Shown one piece after another: positions 34,800 to 47,080 of a DNA stretch of 64,000 bases. A model generated the notes under the pieces. The model saw nothing but the letters and a program-made list of their open reading frames with translations, did no database searches and was not told where the DNA came from. The DNA is from Gnetum montanum (lineage: Eukaryota > Streptophyta > Gnetopsida > Gnetales > Gnetaceae): positions 521,919 to 585,918 of the forward strand of contig MNCI01035767.1 of assembly GCA_015680685.1 (NCBI GenBank), in the 5' to 3' direction. The stretch's first letter is position 1; the number at the start of each line of letters is the position of its first letter. Both the position numbers and the translations under genes were made by a program.

Positions 34800-37700
34800 T
34801 TATTTTAGGGATTTTTTAATTTTTTTCTTTTTAATGTTAGGTAATGTTTCAACGGGTATGATTCTGTATTCAGCGTCTCCTTCGCTGATTACGTTGAATG
34901 GTAATTCAGCCCAAGGGACGTCTAATGGAATGGCTTCTGTGTCAGTGTTTTTAGATGTTTCAGTATTTGTGGCGAGTTCTGTGTTAGTTTCTAATTGAGA
35001 AGTTGTATGTACAATGTCAGGCACAGGTGTTTCTGTTTTAGGTGAATCTTCTTCCGTATTGAAAGGATTAGCATTTACCTATTTTTGTTCTTTTATGTTG
35101 TTTTGTCCAGGCTCTTCGAGCTTAACTTCTAAGCCTTGGTCCATGTCCATGTGTGATGAAATAATGGGAGTAGCAGCCTCCCCATAAATGAAGATTTCAC
35201 CACCTTTGTAAGGTAGGTGGATCTCTTGGTGTATGGGGGATGAGACCGCTTTCAGTTGGGCCAATCAGGGTCTTCCTAATATTAGGTTGAATTCCGGCAT
35301 TTCGTCAACCACCACGAAATCGGCAGATGTGGGAAACTGGTCCCCTGCTATGAATTCTAAGGTTACTATACCTTTGACCATCACACGTGACCCGCTGAAT
35401 GATTTTAAACATGTAGTTGCAGTTGGTTTGATTAACTCGGTCAGCCCTAGTTGTTCAATGATGGGATACGGTACCACGTTCGTAGCAGCTCCATCGTCTA
35501 CGTGGACCCTATGTATCTTGAACTGATTTATGCGTATCATTATGAACATGGGGGCTGTTGTCACCTCCCCTATTTTCTTATCCACTTTAATGTTATCGTT
35601 GTGGAAGTTTAGTGGTTTGGAGCTGGACCCTTGGGGCGAGTACATTACGGTATGAATGGATGGTTCGTTTGGGGGCAAGTTCTCGCTTACTGGGATGGAC
35701 GTTATCATACGTACCAAAGCTTCACGATGTGTTTGGGATGTAAGAATCAAGTCATACAAGCTTAGTGAAGTGTTCTTTTGCTTGAGTGCTTGTGTGACTT
35801 GTGTTAAAGCCATTGCCAAGTCTCTACTGCTGGGGGTGTTTGCATCAGCAGTGATTGGGTCCATTGGCCCCAATAGTTTTATTTCATGCTTTGTTGGTTC
35901 ATCGTTTTTGCTCGGAGCCATTGTTTTAGACTTATCATGTTGTTTGGATAGTTCACCCTCGTTGCCTGCACTCGGTTGACTGATGGGTTGCGTCATGGGT
36001 ACGACATTAAGTGGAGTGGGTTTAGGTGGCCCTACAGCTAACCGTTGACGCTCCTTCTCTAAGCGTTCACGCGTAAGCTTATCCGCTAAGCATTCTCGTT
36101 TGTGGTGTGGAGGTGGAGCTGGTCTTGGAGCTTCAGGTTGCCTTGGGATTCGTACGACATATGGAGCCGAGTGAGGTTGCGGTTGTACAATCGGATGTGG
36201 TTGAGCAAAAGGCTGGTCAGGCATCCTAATGACGTAGGGAGTAGGTTTACCTTGCGTATGTGAGGTGGAAGCTTGGTAAACATTAGGACTTGCAGATGTG
36301 CTAACAATGTATGGGGTTTGTCTAGGCGGAGGTTGGACCTCCGCTGTTGCAACTGCGGGCGGCACTCGGACTATGAAAGGGGCAGGTCGAGTAGGAGGGG
36401 TTGATAGATTCGGGGTAGTCACAGCGGGAGGTATGCGCACTGTGTATGGTTTTTGCGGGGCAGGTGGTTGTTGAAGCATGGATGCGGATGGAGTGGGAGG
36501 AACATTGACTACGAATGGCCTGTTAGGTGTTTGTTGTTTATATTCAGGGTAGACGGTGTTAATTTTGGGTGTCTTAGGTTCATCATCAAAGCATATTGTG
36601 TTGATAACGTACGGTGCCTCTTTGTTGTTCAGAGGGTCTTTATACACCCCCATAGCCTGGTTTTGTGGTTGGATCGGGTTGGCCTCATCAAAGGTGATTT
36701 GGCCTTCGTCGATCATTCGCTGTATGTCCTGATTCAGTGTGAAACAGTAATCTGTGTCGTGCCCATTGCGTTGGTGATAATCGCAGAAGCGATCCATTCT
36801 AAAACCTTTGGGCATTGGAGGCTCATCCAGCATTGCTAGGCTTGGGTTCTGAACAAGTTGACAGAACTGGTCATGTCTCTGGATGGCCGCGGGGGATAAC
36901 TATTTATGTTTCATTAATCCCGCTTTCAGTAGTTGATCAAATAGCTAGGACGGCTTCATAGGCAGTGGCGTATATTGAGAAGGCTCTTTCCTCTCAAAAT
37001 TTCTCGTAGGATTTTGTGTTGGGTTCTGCGATGATGATGATTCTGGTGTAGTCATGGGAGTAGGTCTAGTATAGTTAGTAGGGGCTACTGGCGGTTTGTT
37101 TGGTTGTTGTGTTTCCGCTATTACCGCTATGGTTGCTTTAGCCTTTTCTTTGTCCTTTTTACTGTGTTGATTTTTGAAGGCTAAGTATGCAGGGTCATGG
37201 CTATTTTGAGCCGCCTCTTCTATATTTTTGATCTGTACAAAGGCTTGGTTAAGATTACGCGCATTAAGATAGTACAATTTAGATTTGAAGAAGTCATTAA
37301 TAGCCCCCTTTAGAATTTTAAGCAGATATGTTTGTGAAATTGGCTCATGTAGCTCATTGAGAGCGGCGCTCCACCTCTGGATAAATTTTTGCACAGGTTC
37401 AAGCAGTGCTTGTTTAACCTGTATAAGGCTGTCCAATGTCGCCTCAGGTTTCAAGTTATATTTGAACCTAGTCACGAACTAATGTAATAACTCTTCTAAG
37501 GAAAATATAGAATTCCTCGGCAAGGCCCAGTACCAATCGAGTGCTCTCCCTGCGAGAGACATAGGGAACACTCGCAAAATGGCATGGGGCCATGTTTGGA
37601 GTAACGCGCATTCTAACCTGAACATTATAAGATGTGCATTGGGGTCCATTTCCCCATTATATTTAGTTAATGTTGGCAATGAAATGCCCTTGGGTAAGGT

Positions 37701-38915
37701 TTGAGGCGGGACAGAAGGGTTGATGGGATCATCGTTGTAGAAGTCCACTACCTTCAGCTCTCCGTCGGCAGCCGTTTTGAGGCACTTTACCTCGTCAATT
37801 AGTTCTTGCATTAATTTTTTGGCATCTGCCCAGTCTTGGGCACTAGGTGACATGGCAACTTGAGGTTGTGGTATATTGTACAAGTTAGACTGTTGGATGG
37901 TAGGTTGAAAGATTGAAAGCTGTGCGGTCGGCGGTTGTGCTTGCGGGATGTTCATAGTGGGTGGCACCAGGGATGGCACATTGTAGGTGAGAGGTTATTG
38001 TCGCGGTGGTTGCGTCTGTACTTGGGGAATGTTAGCTAGCGGAATCATATGGGGTGGCACGTTGTGGTGAGAGGGTTGATATGATGGCACACCCATCGCT
38101 ACCCATTGTCCAGCTACGTTTTGCAGAGAAAGTCCCTGTTGGGTTACAACCGTTGAAGGGACCTCGTGTGTTTGGATGTGGGGAATGTAGTGAGTGGACG
38201 TGGATGCTGGTATCACATGTGGCACCCCTATCAATCGAGGCACAAAGGTTGTTCCCATGTTATTTTGTGGGGGTGGTGCTTGCGAGGATGGATTGGCCGC
38301 TGTGGCAGGGATGATAGCGAGAGGGAGTGTGCTGAATTGCAGGTCAGTCGGAGGAGGAACATGGACCAGCGTTGATGTTTCTGACGGAGGTACTTGCACC
38401 TAGGTGAACCTGAGGGGTTGGAGGGGCATGATTTCCCCTGTGCCCAGATGAAACATGGGGTTAACATGGGCTTGCGGGCTAAGGGTGTGATACGAGTCTT
38501 CATGTTCAGATTGGGCAATGAAATCATCCTCCTCTTCCGGTTGAGGATCTACTGTAGGCTGATCCCAAGATTGACTCCTTTGCAGGCTGAGTTGTGTGAT
38601 TAGCTCAGAGTAAGCCTCTAGGATAGGGATGACATCGTATGGGGAAGGAATAAACTCCTACTCTCCCCTGTAGAAAATCTCGTACTACCTCTTGACTTCT
38701 ATTTCGGTTCGGTCCATGGCTAAACCGGCTTGTTTCCTCACACATATGAAGTTGTACTGGTCTTGGGTTATGACATGGGGTGATGGGTTCCTCCCTTGCA
38801 GCCTAAGGGACTGACGAGGCCCCGTTGTGGGTTGGACCGTGGGCTGTTGGATGGCCATGGTGCCCACAACATCGATGACTTGAGCGGTTGCAGCAGTGGT
38901 GTTCACAGGGTTCAT
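34800..38915 (-). pseudogene. gag-pro: Element 2 gag-protease
   Basis: Starts at the ATG at 38,915 (MNPVNT..., then QSLRLQGRNP). Order: basic head, proline/glutamine-rich region (37,995-38,399), capsid-like domain (about 37,000-37,720; ALDWYWALP, FVTRFKYNL, FIQRWSAALNELHEP), zinc knuckle CDYHQRNGHDTDYC (about 36,740-36,785), a proline-rich linker with repeated P(Y/F)(V/I)VR(V/I/M)P motifs, and protease with VHVDDGAATNVV (Asp-Asp-Gly at 35,490-35,498) and LILGRP near 35,265. The C-terminal tail is acidic then lysine-rich and ends at 34,800. In-frame stops occur after the head (about 38,685), in the capsid (37,476), after LGRP (about 35,262) and near 35,077. The CxxH-type knuckle and LGRPWL are typical of the Tat lineage. 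Confidence 0.88.
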
Positions 38916-39917
38916 GATGACCTATCGAGGGTATGCCACGGTATAGAGGTGTAAAATTAGTGTATTTAGTTCTACGTAAACTTACGTGGTAACATGCAGT
39001 GTATACGCTTCAACGTCCAGTGTATAACGTCAGCGTAGACAGCGTATATGGATGGAGCATATAGTAGCAGCATAGATAAGTCTAAAGCGTAAGGAGAGCA
39101 GCGTACAGGACAGCGTATACAGCATCAGGGTGTAGCGTAAAATAGGATTACAACGTATAAAGTGCAGTATAAAGCAGCGTAGACAAGTCTATAGCATAAG
39201 GAGAGCAGCGTATACGTAGGACAGCTTATACAGCGTCAGGGTGTAGCGTAAAATAGGATTACAGCGTATAAAGTGCAGTATAAAGCAGCGTAGACAAGTC
39301 TACAGTGTAAGGAGAGCAGCGTATACGTAGGACAGCGTATACAGCATCAGGGTGCAGCGTAAAATAGGATTACAGCGTATAAAGTGTAGTATAAATCTGC
39401 GTAGACAAGTCTACAGCGTAAGGAGAGCAACGTATATGCAGGACAACGTATACAGCATCAGGGTGCAGCGTAAACAAGGTTTATAGCGTACAAAGTGCGG
39501 TATAAATGAACAGTAGCGTAAATGAGTTTGCAGGGTAAAGAGGGGGCGTAAACTGAATTTCAGAGAAAGTCAGTGTGCAGCATAGATAAGTTTACGACAT
39601 AAAAACAAAAAGCGTAGCATGAACTTTAACAATTGTGTATAAAGTAGGCAAAATTTTCAGCGTAAAGCGTGTAGCATATACTCGGCAGCGTATACGCTGG
39701 GGATCTAACAGAGACCTCGTGTGGCAAACAGCGTAGATGTTGGGAGATTTGTGGATGGAAGGGTTTGAACTGAACAGCGTAGACGCTAAGCAACGTAGAT
39801 ACTGGATAGTTTGCAAACTGGGTTTAAAACTGAACAGCGTAAACGCTTAGTAGCGTAAATGCTGGGAAGTGTATAGGTAAGGTTTTAAGCAGAGGCCCTC
39901 CTTCTAGTGCTAATTTC
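38916..39917 (-). other. Element 2 leader with ~112-bp tandem repeats and primer-binding site
   Basis: Untranslated region between primer site and gag. Four copies of a ~110-113 bp unit begin at about 39,071, 39,176, 39,289 and 39,400. Each contains AGCGTAGACAAGTCT, AGGAGAGCAGCGTATAC and ATAGGATTACAGCGTATAAAGTGC. Element 3 has only one copy. The primer site on minus directly after the 5' LTR (39,892-39,912) reads TTAGCACTAGAAGGAGGGCC, a mutated form of TTGGCGCTAAAAGGAGGGCC in element 3. Confidence 0.7.
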
Positions 39918-41100
39918 TGTACCACCCGAAATCGTCAGTCTCCGGCTAGAAGGAAACAGAGACCGAGGGATCGTAGGATGTGCACAAAAGACCCTACCTT
40001 CTCCTGAGGGTGAGCTGGAATGAACGAATGTAGAGTATCTTGGGTGGTCCGCACACGGATCAGACAAGGATTTCCCCAAATGTACACCGAAGTGCTATAC
40101 GCTGGGTTATACGTAAACGGCGTAACGGGCGTAAATCAGAGCGTAAACAGCATAAACGATAAAAACAGATCATAGATGTAAACAAGCGTAAACAGAATAC
40201 ATGCAAGAATTAATGCAGACTATAAACAATTGTAGGAAGAAAATGTAACAATGGAATTACAGAATGAAGTACAATGCACCAGTCTAATGCAGTTGTGACT
40301 AGAACACAAGGCGAACGAAAAGCCCCAATGGATGCAGGGATGATTGTGGCTGGTTCACATTATAAGCACAGCATAGAGGCTGTATGTTCAGCGTACAGGG
40401 TTGTCCAGCGTAAGAGGTTTTGTGCTCTGGTTCTCAGCGTCTCTGCTCTTTGGTGTGCTCTGGGAATTTTTGCCAACCCCCTTTTTTTGTGAAAAATTAG
40501 GCTTTTATATAGGGTTTTGACGGTGGACTCAGGTTGGGAGACACGTGGAGCATTGACCGGGTGCAAGAGCATAAAATTTACAAGCGTACAATATGTTACA
40601 TTTGTCGGGCGTATACGTTGGGCATATACGCTGTCTGCAGCGAGCGTAAACTGTGGGCGTATACGCTGTAGGCTCTGGGCGTATATGTTGGGGCGTATAC
40701 GTTGATGTGCTGGGTGTATGTGGACTTAGGCGTAGATGTCGTGGACGCTGGTGTATACGCTGGTGGACGTTGGGCATATACACTGATGTATGCTGCCTTG
40801 TACCAAATCTTGTTCTGCAGTGTTATTTTCATATTGTCTCCAGGGATCTTATTGCTAGGCGTATGCATCTGTTATACCTGCTGGGCGTACATGTAAGACA
40901 TGTACGCTGGGCGTATACGCTGAGATTTGAGCTTGTACGCTGGGAATGTACACTTGGGCGTATACGCTGCGACTGGATACTTAGTGAAAATTAAGCATTG
41001 GATCTCCGAAATTACCAAGTGTGACACTAGATGCAGCTGTGGTCGTCTGTCCTGCTTGGTGTTGGACAAGTACTAAGCTCAAAATTTTTATGGTATTTCA
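39918..41100 (-). repeat. Element 2 5' LTR
   Basis: TGTACCACCC...GGTATTTCA on plus; 1,183 bp. The sense (minus) TATA box CTATATAAAAGC is at 40,501-40,512. A dense array of GCGTATACGC-type motifs lies upstream of it at 40,600-40,980, in the U3 part. The CCAAC target duplication follows at 41,101. Confidence 0.92.
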
Positions 41101-41157
41101 CCAACGTCAGCATGACCAAATGTTAGCTTGACCAACATTAGCGTGACCAAAAGTCAG
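41101..41157. repeat. 57-bp island of element A leader between elements 2 and 3
   Basis: CCAACGTCAGCATGACC... units continue the array seen at 22,665-22,935 and 58,668-58,765. The first five bases are the target duplication of element 2 and the last five (GTCAG) that of element 3. Confidence 0.85.
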
Positions 41158-42273
41158 TGAAACACCACAAAAATCTCGAGCTTGGTACTTGTCCAACAAG
41201 AAGCAGGTCCCTGCTACCCACAAACGACCTCAGCTACATTTGATGTCACACATGGCAACTTTGGGGATCGAAATACTTAGTTTTCACTAAGTATACTATG
41301 CCAGCGTATATGCCCAAGTTCACACCTGCAGCGTATATGCTCGGCATTCTCCGGCGTAGACGCCCAGCATACACGCCTCACACATCTGCTCTGCAGGTAC
41401 AACAGATGCATACGCTCGACGACAAAATCTCCAAAGACAACATGAAGACAACACTGAAGAGCAAGAATTGAAGCAAGTCGGCTACCATCAGTGTATACGC
41501 TCTGTGTATACGCCCAGCGTTCATAACATCTCCACCCAAGTTCACACACGCCTAGCACGTCCCGCGTATATGCCCAGCGTATATGCTGGCCTGATGTAGC
41601 GTATATGCTCAGCAAATGTAATATGTTGTATATTTGTAAATTGTATGTACTCGGTCAACCCGCCACTTGTCTCCTAACCCGAGTCTAGCGTAACAACCGA
41701 TATAAAAGCCCTGATTTTCCACTTCATCCGAGTCGGTTGGCAAAAATCCTAGAGCATACCTAGGAGCAATTACGCTGCGCACCAGAGCTAAAACCCTCTT
41801 ATGCTGGAAAGCCCTGTAAGCCGCGCACACAGTCTCTATGCTCTACCTACCGTGCGAACCAGCCGAGTCATCCCTGCATCCACTAGGGCTTTTCGTCCGC
41901 CTTGTGTTTCATCACAACTACGTTAGACCGGTGCACTGTACTTTCACTCTGTAATACCATTGTTTACAATTTACACTAATTTCTTGCATGTGTTTCTATT
42001 TACGCCCATTTACATTTACGCCCTATCCACATCTGTTATGCTGTTTACGCTCTCTTTTACGCCCGTTACGCCGTTTACGCATAACCTAGCGTGTAGCACT
42101 TCGGTATACGTTCGGGAAAATCCTTGTCTGATCTGTGTGCGGACCACCCAAGGTACTCTACCTTCGTGCATTCTAGTTCGCCCTCAGGCGAAGGTAGGGT
42201 CTTCTGTGCATGTCCTACGATCCCACAGTCTCTATTTCCTTCCAGCCAGAGATCGACAATTTCAGGCGGTACC
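41158..42273 (+). repeat. Element 3 5' LTR
   Basis: Starts TGAAACACC; the end reads GGCGGTACC where the 3' LTR has GGTGGTACA, so the terminal A is changed. TATA box ATATAAAAG at 41,700-41,708. GCGTATATGC-type motifs fill the U3 part (41,300-41,610). Small frames inside, for example 41,960-42,487, are not genes. Confidence 0.92.
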
Positions 42274-42890
42274 AAAATTGGCGCTAAAAGGAGGGCCTCC
42301 GCCTAAAAGCTTGCCTGCACACTCCCCAGCATCTACGCTTATCAACATTTTCGCTGCCCTGTTCAAGACTCGCTCCTTGCAAGTCTTTCAGCGTCTATGC
42401 TGCCAACTTCACGTGGACTCTGTCCACAGAAACCCCAGCGTCTACGCTGGCACACGCTACACATTTTACTCTGCAGATTTTTCCTAAGCTGCACATAAAG
42501 CTGTTAAAGTTCACGTTGCATATTTTACTCACGTCGCATAGTTTACGCTACGCTGTTGTCTATTTACGCTGCACGCTCTTACGCTGACGACCTTATCTAC
42601 GTTGTACGCCAACTTTGTCCCTGGCATTCTTTATGCCTTAGATTTGTTTTACGCTGTATCTTGTTTTTACGCTACACCCTTTTACGCTGTGCCCTGACGC
42701 TGTACACGCTGTCTAGCGTATACATTGACCCACTTACGTCATAGACTTGTCTACGCTAGCCATATATGCTACATACATATACGCTGTATATGCTGTCATT
42801 ATACGTTGTTAGCTGAAGCATATACGTTGTACGCTGCGTAGTATATTAATTTCGCATCTTCAGACCGTTTCACATCTGCAACATATCATC
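42274..42890 (+). other. Element 3 primer-binding site and leader
   Basis: Directly after the LTR, TTGGCGCTAAAAGGAGGGCC (42,278-42,297) begins with TGG, as expected for pairing to a tRNA 3' CCA end; the tRNA is not identified. The leader then carries many TTACGCTG, CTACGCTG and GCGTATAC motifs to 42,840 and one copy of the unit that is tandemly repeated in element 2. Confidence 0.7.
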
Positions 42891-45800
42891 ATGAACCCCG
42901 TGAACACCACCGCTGCCACTACCCAGGTCACTAACATCCTAGACGCCATGGTTGTCCAACAACCTGTCGCACAACACCCGAGAGTACAACCCACAGCGGG
43001 GCCCCGTCGATCCCTAAGGTTGCAAGGGAGAGACTCGGCCTCTAACATTATAACCCAGGATCAGTATAATTTCATATGTATTAAGATACAAGTTGGCTTG
43101 GCTGTCGACCAAGCCGAAATGGAGGTAAAGAGGTAGTTCGAACTCTTTTACATGGGGGGACGTGAATTCATCCCTTCCCCATATGATGTAATCCCTGTTC
43201 CGGAGCAGTAATCAGAGCTCGTCACATAGCTCCTCCTGCAAAGGAGCCACTCGTTGGATCAGTCTACACTAGAGCCCCAACTAGAGGAAGAGGACGAATT
43301 CGCTGCTTAATCTGAACAAGAAGATTCTTACCACACTCTAAGCCTGTAAGCACACGTTAACCCCATTTTTCATCCCGGTACAGGGGAGATCATGCCCCTC
43401 CAACCCCTCCGACTCATCCACACACAAATGCCTCTGCCGCAAACATCCTCATTTGCTCATGTTCCACCTTCGACTGACCTGCAATTCAGGATGCTCCCTC
43501 TCGTTATCATCCCTGATGCAATAGTCGGCCCATCCTCGCAAGCACCACCTCCGCACCATAACATAGGAGCAACCTTCGTGCCTCGAGTGATAGGGATGCC
43601 ACATGTCATACCAGCATCCACGTCTGCCCACTACATTCCCCACATCCAAACGCACAGGGCCCCTTCTACCGCCGTAACCCAACAGGGGGTCCGTCCACAA
43701 AACGTAGCTGGACAACGGGCAGCGATGGGCACTCAACCACAGCAACATCAACCTCCTCACTATAACATACCACCCTATATGGTTCACCCAGCCAACGTTC
43801 CCCCCGTATAGTTGCAACCACAGCAACAACAGCCTTTCCCCTATCACGTGCCATCCCTGATGCCACCCCTTATAAATGTGCCACAAGTACAACCCCCGGC
43901 CGCACAACTTTTGGCCTTTCAACCTACCGTACAACACTCCAACTTGTACACTATACCACAACCTTAGGCTGCCATGTCACCAAGTGCTCAAGATTGGGCG
44001 GATGCTAAAAAATTGATGCAAGAATTAACCGACGAGGTAAAGTGCCTCAAAATGGCTGCCGACGGAGAGCTGAAGGTAGTGGATTTCTACCACGATGATC
44101 CCATCAGCCCTTCTGTCCCGCCTCTAACTTTGCCCAAAGGCATCTCCTTACCAACACTAACCAAATTCAATGGGGAGACAGACCCCAACACATACTTAAT
44201 AACATTTAGGTTAGAATGCGCGCTACTCCAGGCATGGCCCCATGCCATTCTCCGAGTATTCCCTATGTCCCTCGCGGGGAGAGCACTTGATTGGTATCAG
44301 GCGCTGCCAAGGAATTCCATCTTCTCTTTGGAAGACTTATTACACCAGTTCGTGACCAGGTTCAAATACAACTTAAAACCCAAGGCCACACTGGACAGCC
44401 TCATATAGGTCAAGCAAGCACCGCTTGAACCTGTACAGAAATTTATTCAGAGGTGGAGTGCTACTCTCAACGAGCTACATGAGCCAATCTCCCAGACCTA
44501 CCTGCTAACTATTCTAAAAGGGGCCGTTAACAATTTCTTTAAATCCAAGCTATACTACCTTAATGCGCGTAATCTTAACCAAGCATTTGTACAAATTAAA
44601 AACATAGAAGAAGCGGCCCAAAACAGCCATGACCTGCATACCTAGCCTTTAAAAATCAACACACTAAAAAAGATAAAGAGAAGGCTAAGGCAACTATAGC
44701 AGTGATAGCGGGGGCGCAACAACAAAACAAACCGCCAGTAACCCCTACTAATTACAATAAACCAACTCCCACAACCGCGCAAGAATCATCATTGCAACAG
44801 AACCCAACAAACCGTATGCGAAATTTTGAGAGGAAAGAACCCTCTCAATACACGTCTCTGCCAATGAAGCCATCCCAGCTCTTCGATCAACTCTTGAAGG
44901 CTGGGTTAATGAAGCATAAATAGTTATCCCCTACGGCCATCCAAAGACACGACTAGTTCTGTCAACTCGTTCAGAACCCAAGCCTAGCAACACTAGATGA
45001 GCCTCCTGTACCCAAAGGCTTCAGAATGGATCGCTTCTGCGATTACCATCAACGAAACGAGCACGGTACGGATTACTGTTTCACCTTGAAGCAAGATTTA
45101 CAGCGGATGATCAACGACGGCCAAATCACCTTCGACAAGGCCAACCCGATCCAACCGCAGAATCAAGCTATGGGGGTCTATAAAGACCCTTTGAACACTA
45201 AAGAGGTGTCGTATGTTATTAATACAATCTATCTTGATGATGATTCCGAGGCATCCAACATCAACACCATCTACCTTGAGTGTACACAACAAACATCCGA
45301 AAGGCTGTTTATAGTTCGCATTCCTGCTCCTGCATCCACATCCATGCCCCAACCACCGCATGCCTCACAGTGACCATATGTTGTTCAGATACCCCCAGCT
45401 GTAGCAATGTCTAACACCATGACACGCAACAAGCCATACGTGGTGCGTGTCCCTCCCGTCATTCCCTCAAATGCACCAACCCCTCATACTCGGCCTACCC
45501 CTTTCGTAGTCCGGGTACCACCAGCAGTCGCAACAGCGGAGGTCCAACCTCTGCCAAAACCAACCCCCTATGTTGTTAGGATGCCCAAAAGTCCTAATGA
45601 TTACCAAGCCTCCACATCACAAATGCAAGGTGAACCTAGCCCCTACGTCATTAGGGTACCTGACCAGCCTTCTAACCAATCACATCCGACGGTACAACTG
45701 CAACCCCATCTAGCTCCATATGTAGTAAAAGTCCCAAGGCAACCCGAGGTGTTAAGACCAGTCCCACCTCCACGCCACACACGAGAACGCCTAGTAGATA

Positions 45801-47080
45801 GGCTTACACGTGAATGTGTGGAGAAGGAACGCCAATGGCTAGCTGTGGGGCCACCTAAGCCTACTCTGCTTAACTCTATACCCATGTCATCATCTAACAA
45901 CCAACCGAACACAGGCAACGAAGGTGAATCATCTGAAAAAAATGAACCACCTAAAACGATAGTTCCGAACAAGAATGACAAATCAACAAAATGTGAAATA
46001 AAACTGTTGGGCCCAATGGATCCAGTCATTGCTGATAAAAACATCCCCAACAGTGGAGACTTTGCAATGGCCTTGACACAAGTCACCCAAGCATTTAAAC
46101 AAAAGAACACTTTGCTGAGCTTGTATGACTTGGTGCTAACATCCCAAACACATCGAGAAGCTCTACTACGCATGTTAATGTCGATCCCGGTAAGCTAGGA
46201 CTTGTCCCCAAACAAACCCTCCATTCATGCGGTAATGTACTCGCCTCACGGGACTACTCCTAAACCCTTAAGCTTTCATGACGACAACATTAAGGTGGAC
46301 AAGAAAATAGGGGAAATAAAAACAGCCCCCATGTTCATAACGATACGTATAAACCAGTTCAAAATACATAGGGTCCACGTAGACGATGGAGCCGCAAGAA
46401 ATGTTGTACCATACCCCATCGTTGAACAATTAGGGCTTACTGAATTAATTAAACCAACCACAACTACATGTTTAAAGTCATTCAGCGGGTCACACGTAAT
46501 GGTAAAAGGCACAATAACCTTGGATTTCATAGCGGGAGACCAATTCCTTACATCTGCTGACTTCCTAGTGGTCGATGAAATGCCAGGATTCAACCTAATA
46601 TTGGGAAGACCCTGGTTGGCCCAACTGAGAGCTGTCTCCTCCCCTATACACCAAGAAATTCACCTGCCTTATGAGGGTGGTGAAATCATCATACACGGGG
46701 AAGCAGCTACTCCTATCATTTCATCACACATGGACATGGACCAGGGCTCAGAGGTCGAGCTCGAAAAGCCTAGCCAAAATGACAAGAATCCGCAACCACC
46801 GGTAAGTAGTAAACCTTTAGATGCGGAACAAGAGCCTCCTAAAATAGAAACACCTGCGTCTGACACTGTACATATGGATTCTCAATTAGAAACTAACACA
46901 GAAATCGTGCCAACTACCGAAACATCTAAAAACACTGATACACGAACCACTCCATCAGACGTCCCTTGGACCAAGTTACCGTTCAACGTGATTAGCGAAG
47001 GGGACACTAAATACAGAATCATACCCCTTAACACATCGCCTAACATTAAAAGGAAGAAAGTCAAAAAACTATTACAATAA
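42891..47080 (+). pseudogene. gag-pro: Element 3 gag-protease
   Basis: Start at the ATG at 42,891 (MNPVNT, then RSLRLQGRD). Frame is constant to about 44,630, where a single-base deletion shifts it by one relative to element 2; from there one frame runs to the TAA at 47,078-47,080. Order: basic head, proline/glutamine-rich stretch (43,392-43,811), capsid-like domain (about 43,974-44,600; ALDWYQALP, FVTRFKYNL), zinc knuckle (45,038-45,085; CDYHQRNEHGTDYC, Gly and Asp changed), a linker with P(Y/F)VV(R/K)(V/I)P repeats (45,300-45,760), protease (VHVDDGAARNVV, Asp-Asp-Gly at 46,382-46,390; ILGRPWLAQ near 46,600), and an acidic then lysine-rich tail. Stops at 43,134, 43,809, 44,406, 44,921, 45,371 and 46,196. 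GTAAGT at 46,802-46,807 in the tail is a candidate splice donor. Confidence 0.88.

Larger units (their letters stand above)
23155..41100 (-). mobile_element. Element 2: complete Tat/Ogre-type LTR retrotransposon with antisense gene
   Basis: The LTRs are 23,155-24,187 (3') and 39,918-41,100 (5'), flanked by perfect CCAAC target duplications (23,150-23,154 and 41,101-41,105). Order on minus: 5' LTR, primer site, leader, gag-protease (38,915-34,800), antisense gene on plus (29,752-34,246), polymerase (29,140-25,664), 3' UTR, polypurine tract, 3' LTR. The dual RNase H in the polymerase places it in the Tat lineage of Ty3/gypsy. All genes carry stops. Inserted into the leader repeats of element A. 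Confidence 0.92.

Noticed and set aside
38054-38403. Plus-strand frames opposite gag of element 2
   Set aside because: Mirror frames of the proline/glutamine-rich gag region on the minus strand; no independent evidence of coding.
42278-42297. Naming the tRNA that pairs with the primer-binding site
   Set aside because: The three sites differ by mutations and I could not match the consensus to a particular tRNA with confidence.
41960-42487. 175-codon open frame on plus
   Set aside because: Spans the end of the element 3 5' LTR and the primer site, so it is LTR and leader sequence.
46801-46807. GTAAGT as the proven donor of the gag-polymerase intron
   Set aside because: Joining it to the conserved acceptor before the polymerase shifts the frame in element 3, so it is kept only as a candidate.
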